DNA of 64,000 nucleotides, taken from NCBI RefSeq assembly GCF_014640335.1, contig NZ_BMGT01000001.1, positions 1,380,628 through 1,444,627 on the forward strand, read 5' to 3'. The stretch's first letter is position 1, and every line of letters starts with the position of its first letter. Under the pieces are notes generated by a model that saw only the letters and a list, made by a program, of their open reading frames with translations, made no database searches and was not told the origin of the DNA. This DNA comes from Edaphobacter dinghuensis (lineage in GTDB: Bacteria > Acidobacteriota > Terriglobia > Terriglobales > Acidobacteriaceae). Below are positions 18,072 through 26,221 of this stretch, piece after piece. A program made the position numbers and the translations under genes.

Positions 18072-18641
18072 CTATACCGGCGGCAGCTCGGCTTCGAGGA
18101 AGAGTTTACCCTGCGCGTCCTTGGCGCTGACGGAAGGCGCAGTGCCGTTCAGGGCCTCCAGCGGCCACGCAATATTAAGGGTGGCGTCGTCCCACAGGAT
18201 GGAGCGCTCGCCCTGGGGGTAGTAAAGATTGGTGGTCTTATAGAGGACTTCGGCGGTCTCGGAGAGGACGAGGAAGCCGTGGGCGAAACCTTCAGGGATC
18301 CAGAGCGACTGGATCTCACCCTCGTCGGTAAGGGGTTTAAGGTGAAAACCGGCCCATTTGCCGAAATCAGGAGAGTTGCGGCGCAGGTCGACGGCCACAT
18401 CCCAGATGTGGCCCGAGAGCACGCGGACAAGCTTTCCCTGGGGTTTGCCCAACTGGTAGTGCAGCCCGCGCAACACACCCTTCGTGGAGAAGGACTGGTT
18501 GTCCTGGACGAAGCTGGAGGGCAGACCGGCCTCGGTGAAGGAGCTCTGATTGAAAATTTCAGTGAACCAGCCGCGACTATCGCCAAACCGCTTGGGTTGA
18601 ATCAGTTTGACATCTGTGAGCGTGGTGTTGAGAATGAGCAT
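18072..18641 (-). CDS. rfbC: dTDP-4-dehydrorhamnose 3,5-epimerase
   Basis: 189 residues. The frame is open to 18920, but homology to RmlC begins at MLILNTTLTDVKLI, so the ATG at 18641 was chosen. RmlC cupin landmarks: DSRGWFTEIFN, QDNQSFSTKGVLRGLHYQ with the catalytic His, GKLVRVLSGHIWDVAVDLR, and WIPEGFAHGFLVLSETAEVLYKTTNLYYP with the conserved Tyr. Length matches the family (about 180-190). It makes dTDP-4-dehydro-L-rhamnose in the cytoplasm for L-rhamnose-containing polymers. The other rml genes are not in the window. Forms an operon with the membrane glycosyltransferase downstream. Confidence 0.93.
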   Translation of the reverse strand: MLILNTTLTDVKLIQPKRFGDSRGWFTEIFNQSSFTEAGLPSSFVQDNQSFSTKGVLRGLHYQLGKPQGKLVRVLSGHIWDVAVDLRRNSPDFGKWAGFHLKPLTDEGEIQSLWIPEGFAHGFLVLSETAEVLYKTTNLYYPQGERSILWDDATLNIAWPLEALNGTAPSVSAKDAQGKLFLEAELPPV

Positions 18642-19001
18642 CCTAGTAGGATACCGTGAGATGACAACAATAGACTCGATACCGAAATGGAACGAACAAA
18701 AAACGAATCTATAAGGGGAGATTGTTCCCGTGGGGCATCGGGCTAGTAAACTGTTTGAATCGAAATAAAGTAGCTGAACTCCTTTTCCGGGTTGACGATA
18801 GAGCAGCGACCAGTCCAAACAAGAGACAGGCGCAAGCAGAGAATCGGCGAGACAGAAAACGAAGCAGAGCTGCGGATGCCTGCAGGCTGGTTGAGATGCA
18901 GGATGGCATACATCCGTCAAACTTTAGAGAAGCAAACAACAGTGCGGATTACAGGCGCAGAGCATGGCGTCGCTTATGGTTTGCACAGATATAGGATTGC
19001 A
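18642..19001. other. Divergent intergenic region of the polysaccharide genes
   Basis: 360 nt between rfbC (-) and the sugar-phosphate transferase (+). Reading frames run through it on both strands as extensions of those genes, but they carry no homology and both genes have better starts. Several partial -35-like boxes are present (for example TTGACG at 18792), none with a convincing -10. Confidence 0.45.
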
Positions 19002-19736
19002 ATGCAGGCTGAATCTCCCGAATCGCCGGTTGCGGTAATTGAAGATTCGTACTCGTATTCGGAAGTCATGGCACCCCCGTTGCGGCGACTGCAGTGGGAG
19101 ACGGAGCTGCCATCGGAGTACTTTCGTTACCGTGTGATCAAGCGGACTGTTGATCTGTTCCTGGTGGCGGTGTCGCTGCCGGTGAGCCTGCTCGTGCTTG
19201 GCATCGTGGCGATAGTGGTGGCGTTAAACTCTCCGGGGCCGATCTTCTACTCGCACCGGCGGATTCGGCGGCACGGTGCGTTCTTTTCGATGTGGAAGTT
19301 TCGAACCATGTGCGTCAACTCTGCCGAGGTGCTCGAGCAGCATCTGGCGGAACATCCCGAGGCCCGTGCGGAGTGGAACAAGACTCACAAGCTGCGAAAC
19401 GATCCTCGAATTACCAAGATTGGCTCATTTCTAAGGAGATACAGCCTGGATGAGCTGCCGCAGCTTTGGAACGTTGTGACCGGCCAGATGAGTTTGGTAG
19501 GGCCCCGGCCGATTGTGGCGGCTGAGGTCGAGAAGTACGGCGGCTGTTTTAGCTGCTACTGCAAGGTGAAGCCCGGGTTGACGGGACTGTGGCAGGTCTC
19601 GGGGCGAAGCTCGCTGACCTATGACGAGCGGGTGGCTCTGGACTGCGAATATGTGGGGAACTGGTCGCTGTCGAAGGACACGGTGATTTTACTCAAGACG
19701 TTCTCTACCGTCGTGAACCAGGATGGCGCGTTCTGA
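19002..19736 (+). CDS. Undecaprenyl-phosphate sugar-1-phosphate transferase (bacterial sugar transferase family)
   Basis: 244 residues from the ATG at 19002, chosen for TAGGA 5 nt upstream; the upstream frame back to 18792 has no homology. One hydrophobic hairpin helix (about 45-72) precedes the conserved catalytic domain: [28 protein letters not shown], then [35 protein letters not shown], and the final [14 protein letters not shown]. These are the signature blocks of WbaP/ExoY/PglC-like enzymes that load the first sugar phosphate onto undecaprenyl phosphate. It has a single reentrant helix and no WbaP-type N-terminal four-helix domain, so it is the short form. The next gene overlaps it by 14 nt. 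Confidence 0.92.
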   Translation: MQAESPESPVAVIEDSYSYSEVMAPPLRRLQWETELPSEYFRYRVIKRTVDLFLVAVSLPVSLLVLGIVAIVVALNSPGPIFYSHRRIRRHGAFFSMWKFRTMCVNSAEVLEQHLAEHPEARAEWNKTHKLRNDPRITKIGSFLRRYSLDELPQLWNVVTGQMSLVGPRPIVAAEVEKYGGCFSCYCKVKPGLTGLWQVSGRSSLTYDERVALDCEYVGNWSLSKDTVILLKTFSTVVNQDGAF

Positions 19737-20919
19737 AAAAGAACGCAGCGGAGAGTTAGGAAGACTGGTGCGGGTCGCCATTGTTCATCATTGGTTTGTA
19801 ACGCGGGGCGGCGGCGAACGCGTGGCAGAGTGCATCGCTTCGCTGTTTCCGGAAGCGGAGATCTTCACTCTGGTGGCCGACGCTCCCGGGATTCCGCAGG
19901 GGCTGCAGGAGCGACGGCTGCATACCTCGTTTTTGCAACGGATTCCGCTGGCCAGGAACTATCACCGGCATATGATGCCGCTTTATCCGATGGCTACAGA
20001 AGGTTTGGATCTGCGAGGATTCGACCTGGTGATCTCGTCGGATTCAGGTCCGGTCAAGGGAGTACGTGTGGATGCGGGAGCAGTGCATCTCTGCTACTGC
20101 CACTCGCCGATGCGGTATCTCTACGACGGTTACGAGACTTATCGGGCGCAGATGGGAAGCGTGACCCGCGCTGCATTTTCTGCCACGGCGGGGCGGGTAA
20201 GAGCCTGGGATGAGCGTGCGGCGCAGAGGGTGAGTTACTTTATTGCGAACTCGGAGTACGTGGCCGACCGGATTCGACGCTGCTATGGGCGGGAGAGTGT
20301 GGTGATTCATCCTCCCATTGATCTCCATCGAGCGTGCGTGGCTCAGCCGGAAGAGCATTATCTTTGTGCCGGACGGTTAGTTGGGTACAAGCGCACCGAG
20401 CTGATGATGGAGGCGTGTGTGCGGCTAGGGAGAAAACTGAGGATTGCCGGTGCCGGGCCTGAGGAGAGCCGGTTGAGAAAGCTTGCCGGCACGGCAGATG
20501 TCAGCTTTCTGGGGGAGATGACCACGGAGGCGCTTTGGCAGGAGTATGCAAAGTGCCGGGCGCTTCTGTTTGCGGCCGATGAGGACTTCGGCATGGTTCC
20601 GCTGGAGGCGCAGGCCTGCGGACGTCCGGTGGTTGCGTATGGGGCCGGTGGATCGTTGGAGACGGTTCGGGGATTGGATGTGGTCAAGGATCGGGCGACA
20701 GGGATCTATTTTGCAGAGCAGACGGTAGCGTCTGTCATGGATGGAATCCTGCAATTTGAGGCTGCGGATGACGCCGGGAGATTTGACTCTGCGGAGACGC
20801 AGCGATGGGCAGCAGAGTTTGCTACACCGGTATTTTTGCGGCGCATGCGCGAGTTTATCCTGCAAAAGATACCGGAGGCTGCCAGTGTGATGACCCCCGG
20901 CATCGCGGAGACGATGTGA
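19723..20919 (+). CDS. Glycosyltransferase family 4
   Basis: 398 residues from the ATG at 19723, which overlaps the preceding gene; a GTG at 19768 with AGGA 6 nt upstream would give a start nearer the Rossmann fold (VRVAIVHHWFVTRGGGERVAECI). The GT-B fold is clear: the N-terminal domain has the GGGERV nucleotide-sugar loop, and the C-terminal domain has LCAGRLVGYKRTELMMEA and the E-x7-E motif EDFGMVPLE followed by AQACGRPVVAYGAGG. It probably adds the second sugar to the lipid-linked precursor made by the upstream transferase. It runs without a gap into the DUF721 gene (TGATG overlap). Confidence 0.92.
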   Translation: MARSEKERSGELGRLVRVAIVHHWFVTRGGGERVAECIASLFPEAEIFTLVADAPGIPQGLQERRLHTSFLQRIPLARNYHRHMMPLYPMATEGLDLRGFDLVISSDSGPVKGVRVDAGAVHLCYCHSPMRYLYDGYETYRAQMGSVTRAAFSATAGRVRAWDERAAQRVSYFIANSEYVADRIRRCYGRESVVIHPPIDLHRACVAQPEEHYLCAGRLVGYKRTELMMEACVRLGRKLRIAGAGPEESRLRKLAGTADVSFLGEMTTEALWQEYAKCRALLFAADEDFGMVPLEAQACGRPVVAYGAGGSLETVRGLDVVKDRATGIYFAEQTVASVMDGILQFEAADDAGRFDSAETQRWAAEFATPVFLRRMREFILQKIPEAASVMTPGIAETM

Positions 20920-21209
20920 TGGAGGGAATGCGGGATCTGCTGCGGGGAACGCTGGGACGGAGCTTGCAGGCGATGCGGCCTGAGGACAAGCTGGCGGCGG
21001 CGTGGCCGGTGGCCTGCGGTAAGGCCATGGCCGAGCGCGGAACAGTGGTGGGATATGTCGACGGCGAGGTCTCGATCGAGGTGCAGGAGGGCGCGTGGCT
21101 ACAGCAGATGATGAGTATGCAGGGACAGCTTGCCGGACAGATGGGGCGCATCGCGGGCGTGAAGGTGAGCAGGATACACTTTAAGGTGAAGAGGGATAAC
21201 GCGCGATGA
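20919..21209 (+). CDS. DUF721 (DciA-like) protein
   Basis: 96 residues from the ATG at 20919, which shares a base with the stop of the glycosyltransferase gene. The pattern W.VACG...A..........GEV..EV..GAWLQQM...Q..L..QM....G.KVSRIHFKV is that of DUF721, the core of DciA, the widespread replicative-helicase loading factor. It is short for DciA and consists only of the core domain. It overlaps gatC by 4 nt. The operon position between polysaccharide and amidotransferase genes gives no functional hint. Confidence 0.75.
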   Translation: MEGMRDLLRGTLGRSLQAMRPEDKLAAAWPVACGKAMAERGTVVGYVDGEVSIEVQEGAWLQQMMSMQGQLAGQMGRIAGVKVSRIHFKVKRDNAR

Positions 21210-21532
21210 GTGAGCAGGCTGGGGTAACGATCGAGGATGTTCGGCGGGTGGCAGAGCTGGCGAATCTGGAGCTGACTGCCGAGGAAGAGCCGCGCATGCA
21301 GCGAGATCTGAATGCAATTCTGGGTCATATTGCCGAATTGAATGAGCTGGATACGAAGGACGTTCTGCCGATGGCACAGGTGGGCGAGATGCTGGGTGGA
21401 GAACGGCACGAGCGCGGCGAGACGCTGCGCGAGGATGTCGTCGTTCCCTCATTGGATCGCGCTGCGGTGATGGCGGCTGCTCCCGAAACGGATGGCCGGT
21501 TCTTCAAGGTTCCCAAGGTGATTGAGCGCTAA
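21206..21532 (+). CDS. gatC: Asp-tRNA(Asn)/Glu-tRNA(Gln) amidotransferase subunit C
   Basis: 108 residues. VTIEDVRRVAELANLELTAEEEPRMQRDLNAILGHIAELNELDTKDVLPM and the C-terminal DGRFFKVPKVIER are the typical GatC pattern. It wraps between GatA and GatB and stabilises the complex that amidates Glu-tRNA(Gln) or Asp-tRNA(Asn). It overlaps the DUF721 gene by 4 nt and precedes gatA by about 44 nt; gatB is not in the window. Confidence 0.95.
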   Translation: MSEQAGVTIEDVRRVAELANLELTAEEEPRMQRDLNAILGHIAELNELDTKDVLPMAQVGEMLGGERHERGETLREDVVVPSLDRAAVMAAAPETDGRFFKVPKVIER

Positions 21533-21576
21533 CGCCAAGACTTCCGAGATATCAAAAGAGAAAGAAAGATAGAGTG

Positions 21577-23016
21577 ATGGATTTTACGATTGATACAGTG
21601 CGGGCTGGTGTAGCGAATGGGTCGGCTACAGCTACGGCGATGGCGGAGCTGCACTACTCGCGGATTGCTGCCGACGATGGAGACAAAGGCAAAGGGATCA
21701 ATAGCTTTCTTGCTTTGAGCAAGGAGCGTGCGCTTGCTCAGGCAGCGAAGATCGATGCTTTGGCTGCGAAGGGTGAAGAGCTTCCCGCTCTGGCCGGGGT
21801 TCCGGTAGGAATCAAGGATGTGCTGACGATGAAGGGCTCGCCGGCGACGGCGGGTTCGCTGATTCTGAAGGGATATCGGCCTCCCTACGATGCTACTGCG
21901 GTGACGAAGCTGGAGACGGCGGGAGCAGTTCTGCTGGGCAAGTTGAACTGCGACGAGTTTGCCATGGGCAGCTCGAATGAGAACTCGGCTTATGGACCGG
22001 TGCTGAATCCCCGGGCTCTGGACCGTGTTCCGGGCGGGTCGAGCGGCGGCTCGGCGGCGGCGGTTGCGGCTGGATTTGCCGTGGCTACGCTGGGGACGGA
22101 TACAGGCGGCTCGATTCGGCAACCTGCGGCGTTTTGCGGAGTCGTGGGTGTGTTGCCGACCTATGGACGCGTTTCACGTTATGGGTTGATTGCGTTTGCC
22201 TCTTCACTCGATCGCGTTGGGCCATTTACGAACAATGTGAAGGACGCTGCGACCGTTCTGCAGGTGCTTGCCGGACAGGATGCGATGGACGCTACTTCGT
22301 CGGATCGGCCTGTCGGAGATTATGTCGGCGCACTGGAGAAGCCGGTGGAAGGTCTGCGGATCGGCGTTCCCGCGGAGTACTTCGGCGAAGGTCTGGACCC
22401 GGAGATTCGTGCCGCGATTGAGAAGGTTCTCGATGGCCTCAAGGCGGAGAAGTGCGTGATCAAGCCGGTGAGCCTGCCGCACACGAAGTACGCGATTCCG
22501 ACTTATTACGTGATCGCTACGGCGGAGGCTTCGTCGAACCTGTCGCGCTTCGATGGCGTGAGGTTCGGGCTGCGGAGCGCCGAGGCTAAGACGCTCTCGG
22601 AGATGTACCGCAAGACGCGCGATGAAGGATTTGGGCCTGAGGTGAAGCGCCGCATTCTGCTGGGAACGTATGCGCTTTCGGCGGGATACTACGACGCCTA
22701 TTACAAGAAGGCGCAGCAGGTTCGAGCGCTGCTGACGCGGGATTTTCTGACCGCGTTCAACGAGGTCGACGTGATCGTCGGGCCGATGACGCCCACACCG
22801 GCGTTCAAACTCGGAGAGAAAACGGACGACCCAGTGGCGATGTATCTGGCGGACATCTACTCGGTTGCGGCGAGCCTCGCGGGAATCTGTGGGGTGAGCG
22901 TGCCCTGCGGGCAGACGAAAGACGGTTTGCCGATCGGTGTACAGATTATGGGTAAGCACTTCGACGAGGGGACCATGCTGCGGGTGGGCCTGGCCGTCGA
23001 GAAGATGCAGGGCTAA
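21577..23016 (+). CDS. gatA: Asp-tRNA(Asn)/Glu-tRNA(Gln) amidotransferase subunit A
   Basis: 479 residues from the ATG at 21577; the GTG just before it (21574) is also in frame. Amidase-signature family with the Ser-Ser-Lys triad visible: Lys in GVPVGIKDVLTMKG, the cis-Ser in VPGGSSGGSAAAVAAG, and the nucleophile Ser in LGTDTGGSIRQPAAFCGVVG. Length matches GatA. It hydrolyses glutamine and feeds ammonia to GatB. The operon with gatC indicates that this organism makes Gln-tRNA and/or Asn-tRNA indirectly. The stop is 11 nt from the convergent HPP gene. Confidence 0.96.
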   Translation: MDFTIDTVRAGVANGSATATAMAELHYSRIAADDGDKGKGINSFLALSKERALAQAAKIDALAAKGEELPALAGVPVGIKDVLTMKGSPATAGSLILKGYRPPYDATAVTKLETAGAVLLGKLNCDEFAMGSSNENSAYGPVLNPRALDRVPGGSSGGSAAAVAAGFAVATLGTDTGGSIRQPAAFCGVVGVLPTYGRVSRYGLIAFASSLDRVGPFTNNVKDAATVLQVLAGQDAMDATSSDRPVGDYVGALEKPVEGLRIGVPAEYFGEGLDPEIRAAIEKVLDGLKAEKCVIKPVSLPHTKYAIPTYYVIATAEASSNLSRFDGVRFGLRSAEAKTLSEMYRKTRDEGFGPEVKRRILLGTYALSAGYYDAYYKKAQQVRALLTRDFLTAFNEVDVIVGPMTPTPAFKLGEKTDDPVAMYLADIYSVAASLAGICGVSVPCGQTKDGLPIGVQIMGKHFDEGTMLRVGLAVEKMQG

Positions 23017-23027
23017 AGGCGCAGGCA

Positions 23028-23660
23028 TTATGCTGCGGAGTCGGTCGTGCTCTTCTCCCAGAGAGGATAGTCGAGCCCGGCGACGCGGTTGATGGCCCAG
23101 GCCTGCGCGGTCAGAAGGATGACGGCGACTTCGATGATGACGAGGTACTCGGGTTTGGTGAGGATGCCGAGCGAGACGATCAGCGTGGTTGCGCCTGCCG
23201 GGGGATGGCTGACGCGGAGCAGCACCATGATGGCTCCCGTGGCTGCGAGCGAGAGCGCTGCGGCCATGACCTCGCGCCACGAGACCTCACCCAGCGACGT
23301 CACAGCAAAGCCGTGGCTCCCCATAACAACATAGGCGGCATATCCACAGATGAGGCCGATGGCGTGACCGAGGATGGCGTGGCGTGGGCTCGAAGACTTG
23401 CCCATGGGTGCGAAGAAGAAGAGGTAGGCTGTGGGGCCGAGCGAGGGGAAGACGAAGGGGCTGCCGGTGAATCCTGCCAGCAGCGAGAGGATGGCGATGG
23501 TGATGAAGCTATTGATGAAGACATAGCCTGCCCAGACAAGGCGCGGAGGCAGATGCCGGAGCAGCCAGTCGAGGCGGATGCGGCGCAGGAACTCTTCGAC
23601 ATGGAGAGCTGCGTGATGCTCTTCTTCTGCGAACCAGGATTGATGCCGGGAACGATGCAA
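23028..23660 (-). CDS. HPP family integral membrane protein
   Basis: 210 residues. The start is a TTG at 23660: GAGGTG lies 4 nt upstream and no ATG occurs before the conserved part. Four to five membrane helices. The family motif is present as RVSHPPAGATTLIVSLG, along with PFVFPSLGPTAYLFFFAPMGKSSSPRHAILGHAIGL. HPP proteins have been linked to nitrite transport in plants and cyanobacteria, but most bacterial members lack a defined role. It lies 26 nt downstream of the b561-molybdopterin oxidoreductase gene on the same strand, so the two may be co-transcribed. Confidence 0.85.
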   Translation of the reverse strand: MHRSRHQSWFAEEEHHAALHVEEFLRRIRLDWLLRHLPPRLVWAGYVFINSFITIAILSLLAGFTGSPFVFPSLGPTAYLFFFAPMGKSSSPRHAILGHAIGLICGYAAYVVMGSHGFAVTSLGEVSWREVMAAALSLAATGAIMVLLRVSHPPAGATTLIVSLGILTKPEYLVIIEVAVILLTAQAWAINRVAGLDYPLWEKSTTDSAA

Positions 23661-23686
23661 TCTTCACCTCGGCGGACCGTGACAGG

Positions 23687-25354
23687 TTAGATGTTGGGGA
23701 TGAGATCGAAGTACTCGTCGTCCTCGTTCGATCCGCCCTCGCCTTTGCCGAGCAGCTCGATCGATTCGACGAACTCGATCCGCTCGATCCACTTGACCAT
23801 CTTGTAGCCGAGCTGGTTTTCGACGCGCAGGCGCAGCGGCGCGCCGTAGACGCCGGTCAGCGGCGCGCCGTTCATGTCGAAGGCGAGCATGGCCTGCGGC
23901 TTCATCGCGTTTTCCATATTTTGCGTGTCGTAATAAGTGCCCCCATAGAGCGAGTTGCCGAAGGAGTAGAAGGCCAGCACATGCGCTCCGGGCTTGGGTT
24001 TGACGTGCTCGATGAGCTTGCGCAGCGAGAGGCCGCGCCACTCGGCAATGCCGGACCAGCCCTGAATGCAGTGGTGCATGGTGATGGTCTCTTCTTCCTC
24101 GAGGGCGCGCATGTCGTCGAGCGAGAGCTCCACCGGATTTTCGACGAGGCCGCCGACCTTGAGGCGAAAGTCTTTGAAGCCGTTGGCCTCCATCTGCTTC
24201 CAGTCCTCGCGGATCGGGATGTTGCCGTTGGGCCAGAAGTGCGGCGAGATCTGGTCGCGGGTGTAGGTCTGCTGCGGAATGAGGCTGTCGAGCGTGATGA
24301 GCCGCACCGGTTCGGTGATGGTGCGCTCGGCGTGTTGCAGGCCGCGAGGGAAGTACCACGAGATGTAGTGCGCCGCCACCCACGAGAGCACGACGACGGC
24401 GATGCCGATGAGGCCGAGGACGAGCCCTGTCCACTGCATGTCGTCTACACCGAGGACGATGTGGTTCATGTTGCGGCGCAGGCCGGTCATCGCGATCAGC
24501 GTGACATGCACGACGACGAAGCAGGCGAAGCCTACGAGCATCAGAAAGTGGATGGAGCGCGCGCACTGGCGTCCGCCGAAGAGCTTGGCGTAGCGTGGCC
24601 AGCGGTTGACCAGCGCCGGCGACATGGCCATCCCGGTCATGATGGAGAGCGGAGCCATGACGAAGACGGTTGCGAAGTAGGCGAGCTGTTGCAGCGCATT
24701 ATATCCGTAGAAGCCGTTCGGCTCGGGCGGGAAGTGGAAGTTGGCATAGTGGACGAAGGTGTTCCACGCATCGACGAAGACGGTGGTGGAGGTTGGTACG
24801 AGGCGCATCCACTGGTCGCTGGTGAGCAGGCCGCAGACGAAGAAGAACCCGGTGAATACGAATCCGTAGACGGTGATGAAGTGCCACGCACGGGCGATGC
24901 CTACGGTGTGCCGGTAGCCCGGTGTGGAGACGATGGGCGAGAGGTAGCGTGCGTCCTGCTTGGCTGTCCAGACTTTATCGGTGGGGACCTTTAGCGGGGT
25001 AAAGCGCAGCCACTCGCTGCCGGGGGTGCAGTTGTCATTCAGATAGAGGCGCGGGTGGTCCATCAGAATCGACAAGCCGCTGCGCATCAGCATGAAGAGG
25101 AAGAACATGTTGAAGAAGTGCGTCCAGCGAATCCAGACGGGAAAGCCGTGCGGGCCGCTCAGTGCGCCTTCGATCGAAGCGGAGGACGGCGCGATATAGG
25201 GCATGCCGAAGAGCGCAGCCTGCGTCCAGGCAAGGAGCAACGGCACCAGCACAAGCACGATCAGGATTACGAGAGCAGAAGGCCGGATCCAGATACGGAG
25301 ACGCCGGTCGGGAGGATAGTGTACGGCGCGGTGCGCATCGTCGAAGGGAATCAT
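23687..25354 (-). CDS. Cytochrome b561-type membrane domain fused to a sulfite-oxidase-family molybdopterin domain
   Basis: 555 residues. The first 335 hold about six membrane helices with several His in or beside them (RWTHFFNMFF, RAWHFITVYGF, SIHFLMLVG, VVVHVTLIA), as in cytochrome b561/b-type ferric reductase-like domains that bind two hemes. Residues about 365-535 are an Oxidored_molyb domain: TMHHCIQGWSGIAEWRGLSL contains Cys429, the expected molybdenum ligand, and VYGAPLRLRVENQLGYKMVKWI follows. There is no Tat signal, and positive residues at the N-terminus with six helices put the molybdenum domain on the cytoplasmic side (inference). It would exchange electrons with the quinone pool; the substrate is unknown. 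HPP follows downstream. Confidence 0.82.
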   Translation of the reverse strand: MIPFDDAHRAVHYPPDRRLRIWIRPSALVILIVLVLVPLLLAWTQAALFGMPYIAPSSASIEGALSGPHGFPVWIRWTHFFNMFFLFMLMRSGLSILMDHPRLYLNDNCTPGSEWLRFTPLKVPTDKVWTAKQDARYLSPIVSTPGYRHTVGIARAWHFITVYGFVFTGFFFVCGLLTSDQWMRLVPTSTTVFVDAWNTFVHYANFHFPPEPNGFYGYNALQQLAYFATVFVMAPLSIMTGMAMSPALVNRWPRYAKLFGGRQCARSIHFLMLVGFACFVVVHVTLIAMTGLRRNMNHIVLGVDDMQWTGLVLGLIGIAVVVLSWVAAHYISWYFPRGLQHAERTITEPVRLITLDSLIPQQTYTRDQISPHFWPNGNIPIREDWKQMEANGFKDFRLKVGGLVENPVELSLDDMRALEEEETITMHHCIQGWSGIAEWRGLSLRKLIEHVKPKPGAHVLAFYSFGNSLYGGTYYDTQNMENAMKPQAMLAFDMNGAPLTGVYGAPLRLRVENQLGYKMVKWIERIEFVESIELLGKGEGGSNEDDEYFDLIPNI

Positions 25355-25440
25355 CGAATACCTCGCTTAGAGGGAGAGAACGACGCAAGGAATCAACTGA
25401 AACGTTACTTCACGAGATTAGGCTATACCGCTGTCTTCCG

Positions 25441-26184
25441 TTAATAGCCCTGATCTTGGCGGAAGGCGGTGACCTTGTTCTTGACGAAGGTGACGGCCAT
25501 AGGGTGACCGAGGTTGGCGAAGACGACCATCCGGTTGCCGTAGTCCTGGCTCAGGCTCTTGCTGACCTGGCCGAGAGAGAGCTCGACCTGGCGCTCGTTC
25601 ATGCCGAGGATGACCTGATGCGCATCGACGGCCTTCCAGATCTCCGGGCCCCAGTGTTGGTAGAGCTGATGGGGATCGTCGTAGAAGAAGATCTCGTCGG
25701 TGTAAAAGGTGTACGTGCCGTCTTGCCGATAGCCTACAGGGACTGCATATTCCTTCGCCGGGTCGGTTGACTGGGGCATGGTAAAGACGAGTGAGACCTG
25801 GCGGTCGCCGCCGGGAATGCGGAAGGTGGCGCTCTTGGGGGCGACCTGCTCGACTGCGTCCTTGATGAGCAGCGCCTGTGCTCCGAGCAGTGTGCCTGCG
25901 CTCTTACCGTAGGCGACGTGGTGCGCGGCGTAGGGGTAGTAGTCCAACTGGCCACCGGCGGAGACCCAGACCGTCGTACCGTAGAGGGTCTTGATGTCGG
26001 CCATCGAATCGGGGCGCTTCTTCTTTAGGAAGACGAGATCGTCGTCGGAGAGTTTTTCGGTTGCGGCTGCAGCCGGGAGCTTCGCGGGGGCGTTACGCTC
26101 GTGGTAGATCATGCCGACACGTGCGCCGACGGCCGCCAGCAAGATGATGGTCCCTGCAATTGCTGCCTTTGCCCCACTCTGCAT
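25441..26184 (-). CDS. Membrane-anchored protein of unknown function
   Basis: 247 residues with a strong ribosome binding site (AGGAGGGG) before the ATG. One N-terminal membrane anchor (about 7-27) followed by an extracytoplasmic domain. Visible features: a lysine-rich LVFLKKKRPDS stretch, a Tyr-rich segment (GGQLDYYPYAAHH), and conserved-looking RIPGGDRQVSLVFTMPQSTD and DEIFFYDDPHQLYQHWGPEIWKAVD. No cysteine and no recognised catalytic motif. I do not recognise a family. It follows the MFS gene by 37 nt and precedes the b561 fusion by 86 nt on the same strand, so it probably belongs to one of them. Confidence 0.7.
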   Translation of the reverse strand: MQSGAKAAIAGTIILLAAVGARVGMIYHERNAPAKLPAAAATEKLSDDDLVFLKKKRPDSMADIKTLYGTTVWVSAGGQLDYYPYAAHHVAYGKSAGTLLGAQALLIKDAVEQVAPKSATFRIPGGDRQVSLVFTMPQSTDPAKEYAVPVGYRQDGTYTFYTDEIFFYDDPHQLYQHWGPEIWKAVDAHQVILGMNERQVELSLGQVSKSLSQDYGNRMVVFANLGHPMAVTFVKNKVTAFRQDQGY

Positions 26185-26221
26185 TCGCTACCCCTCCTGA
26201 TGCCACTCACTACTTTCTCAT

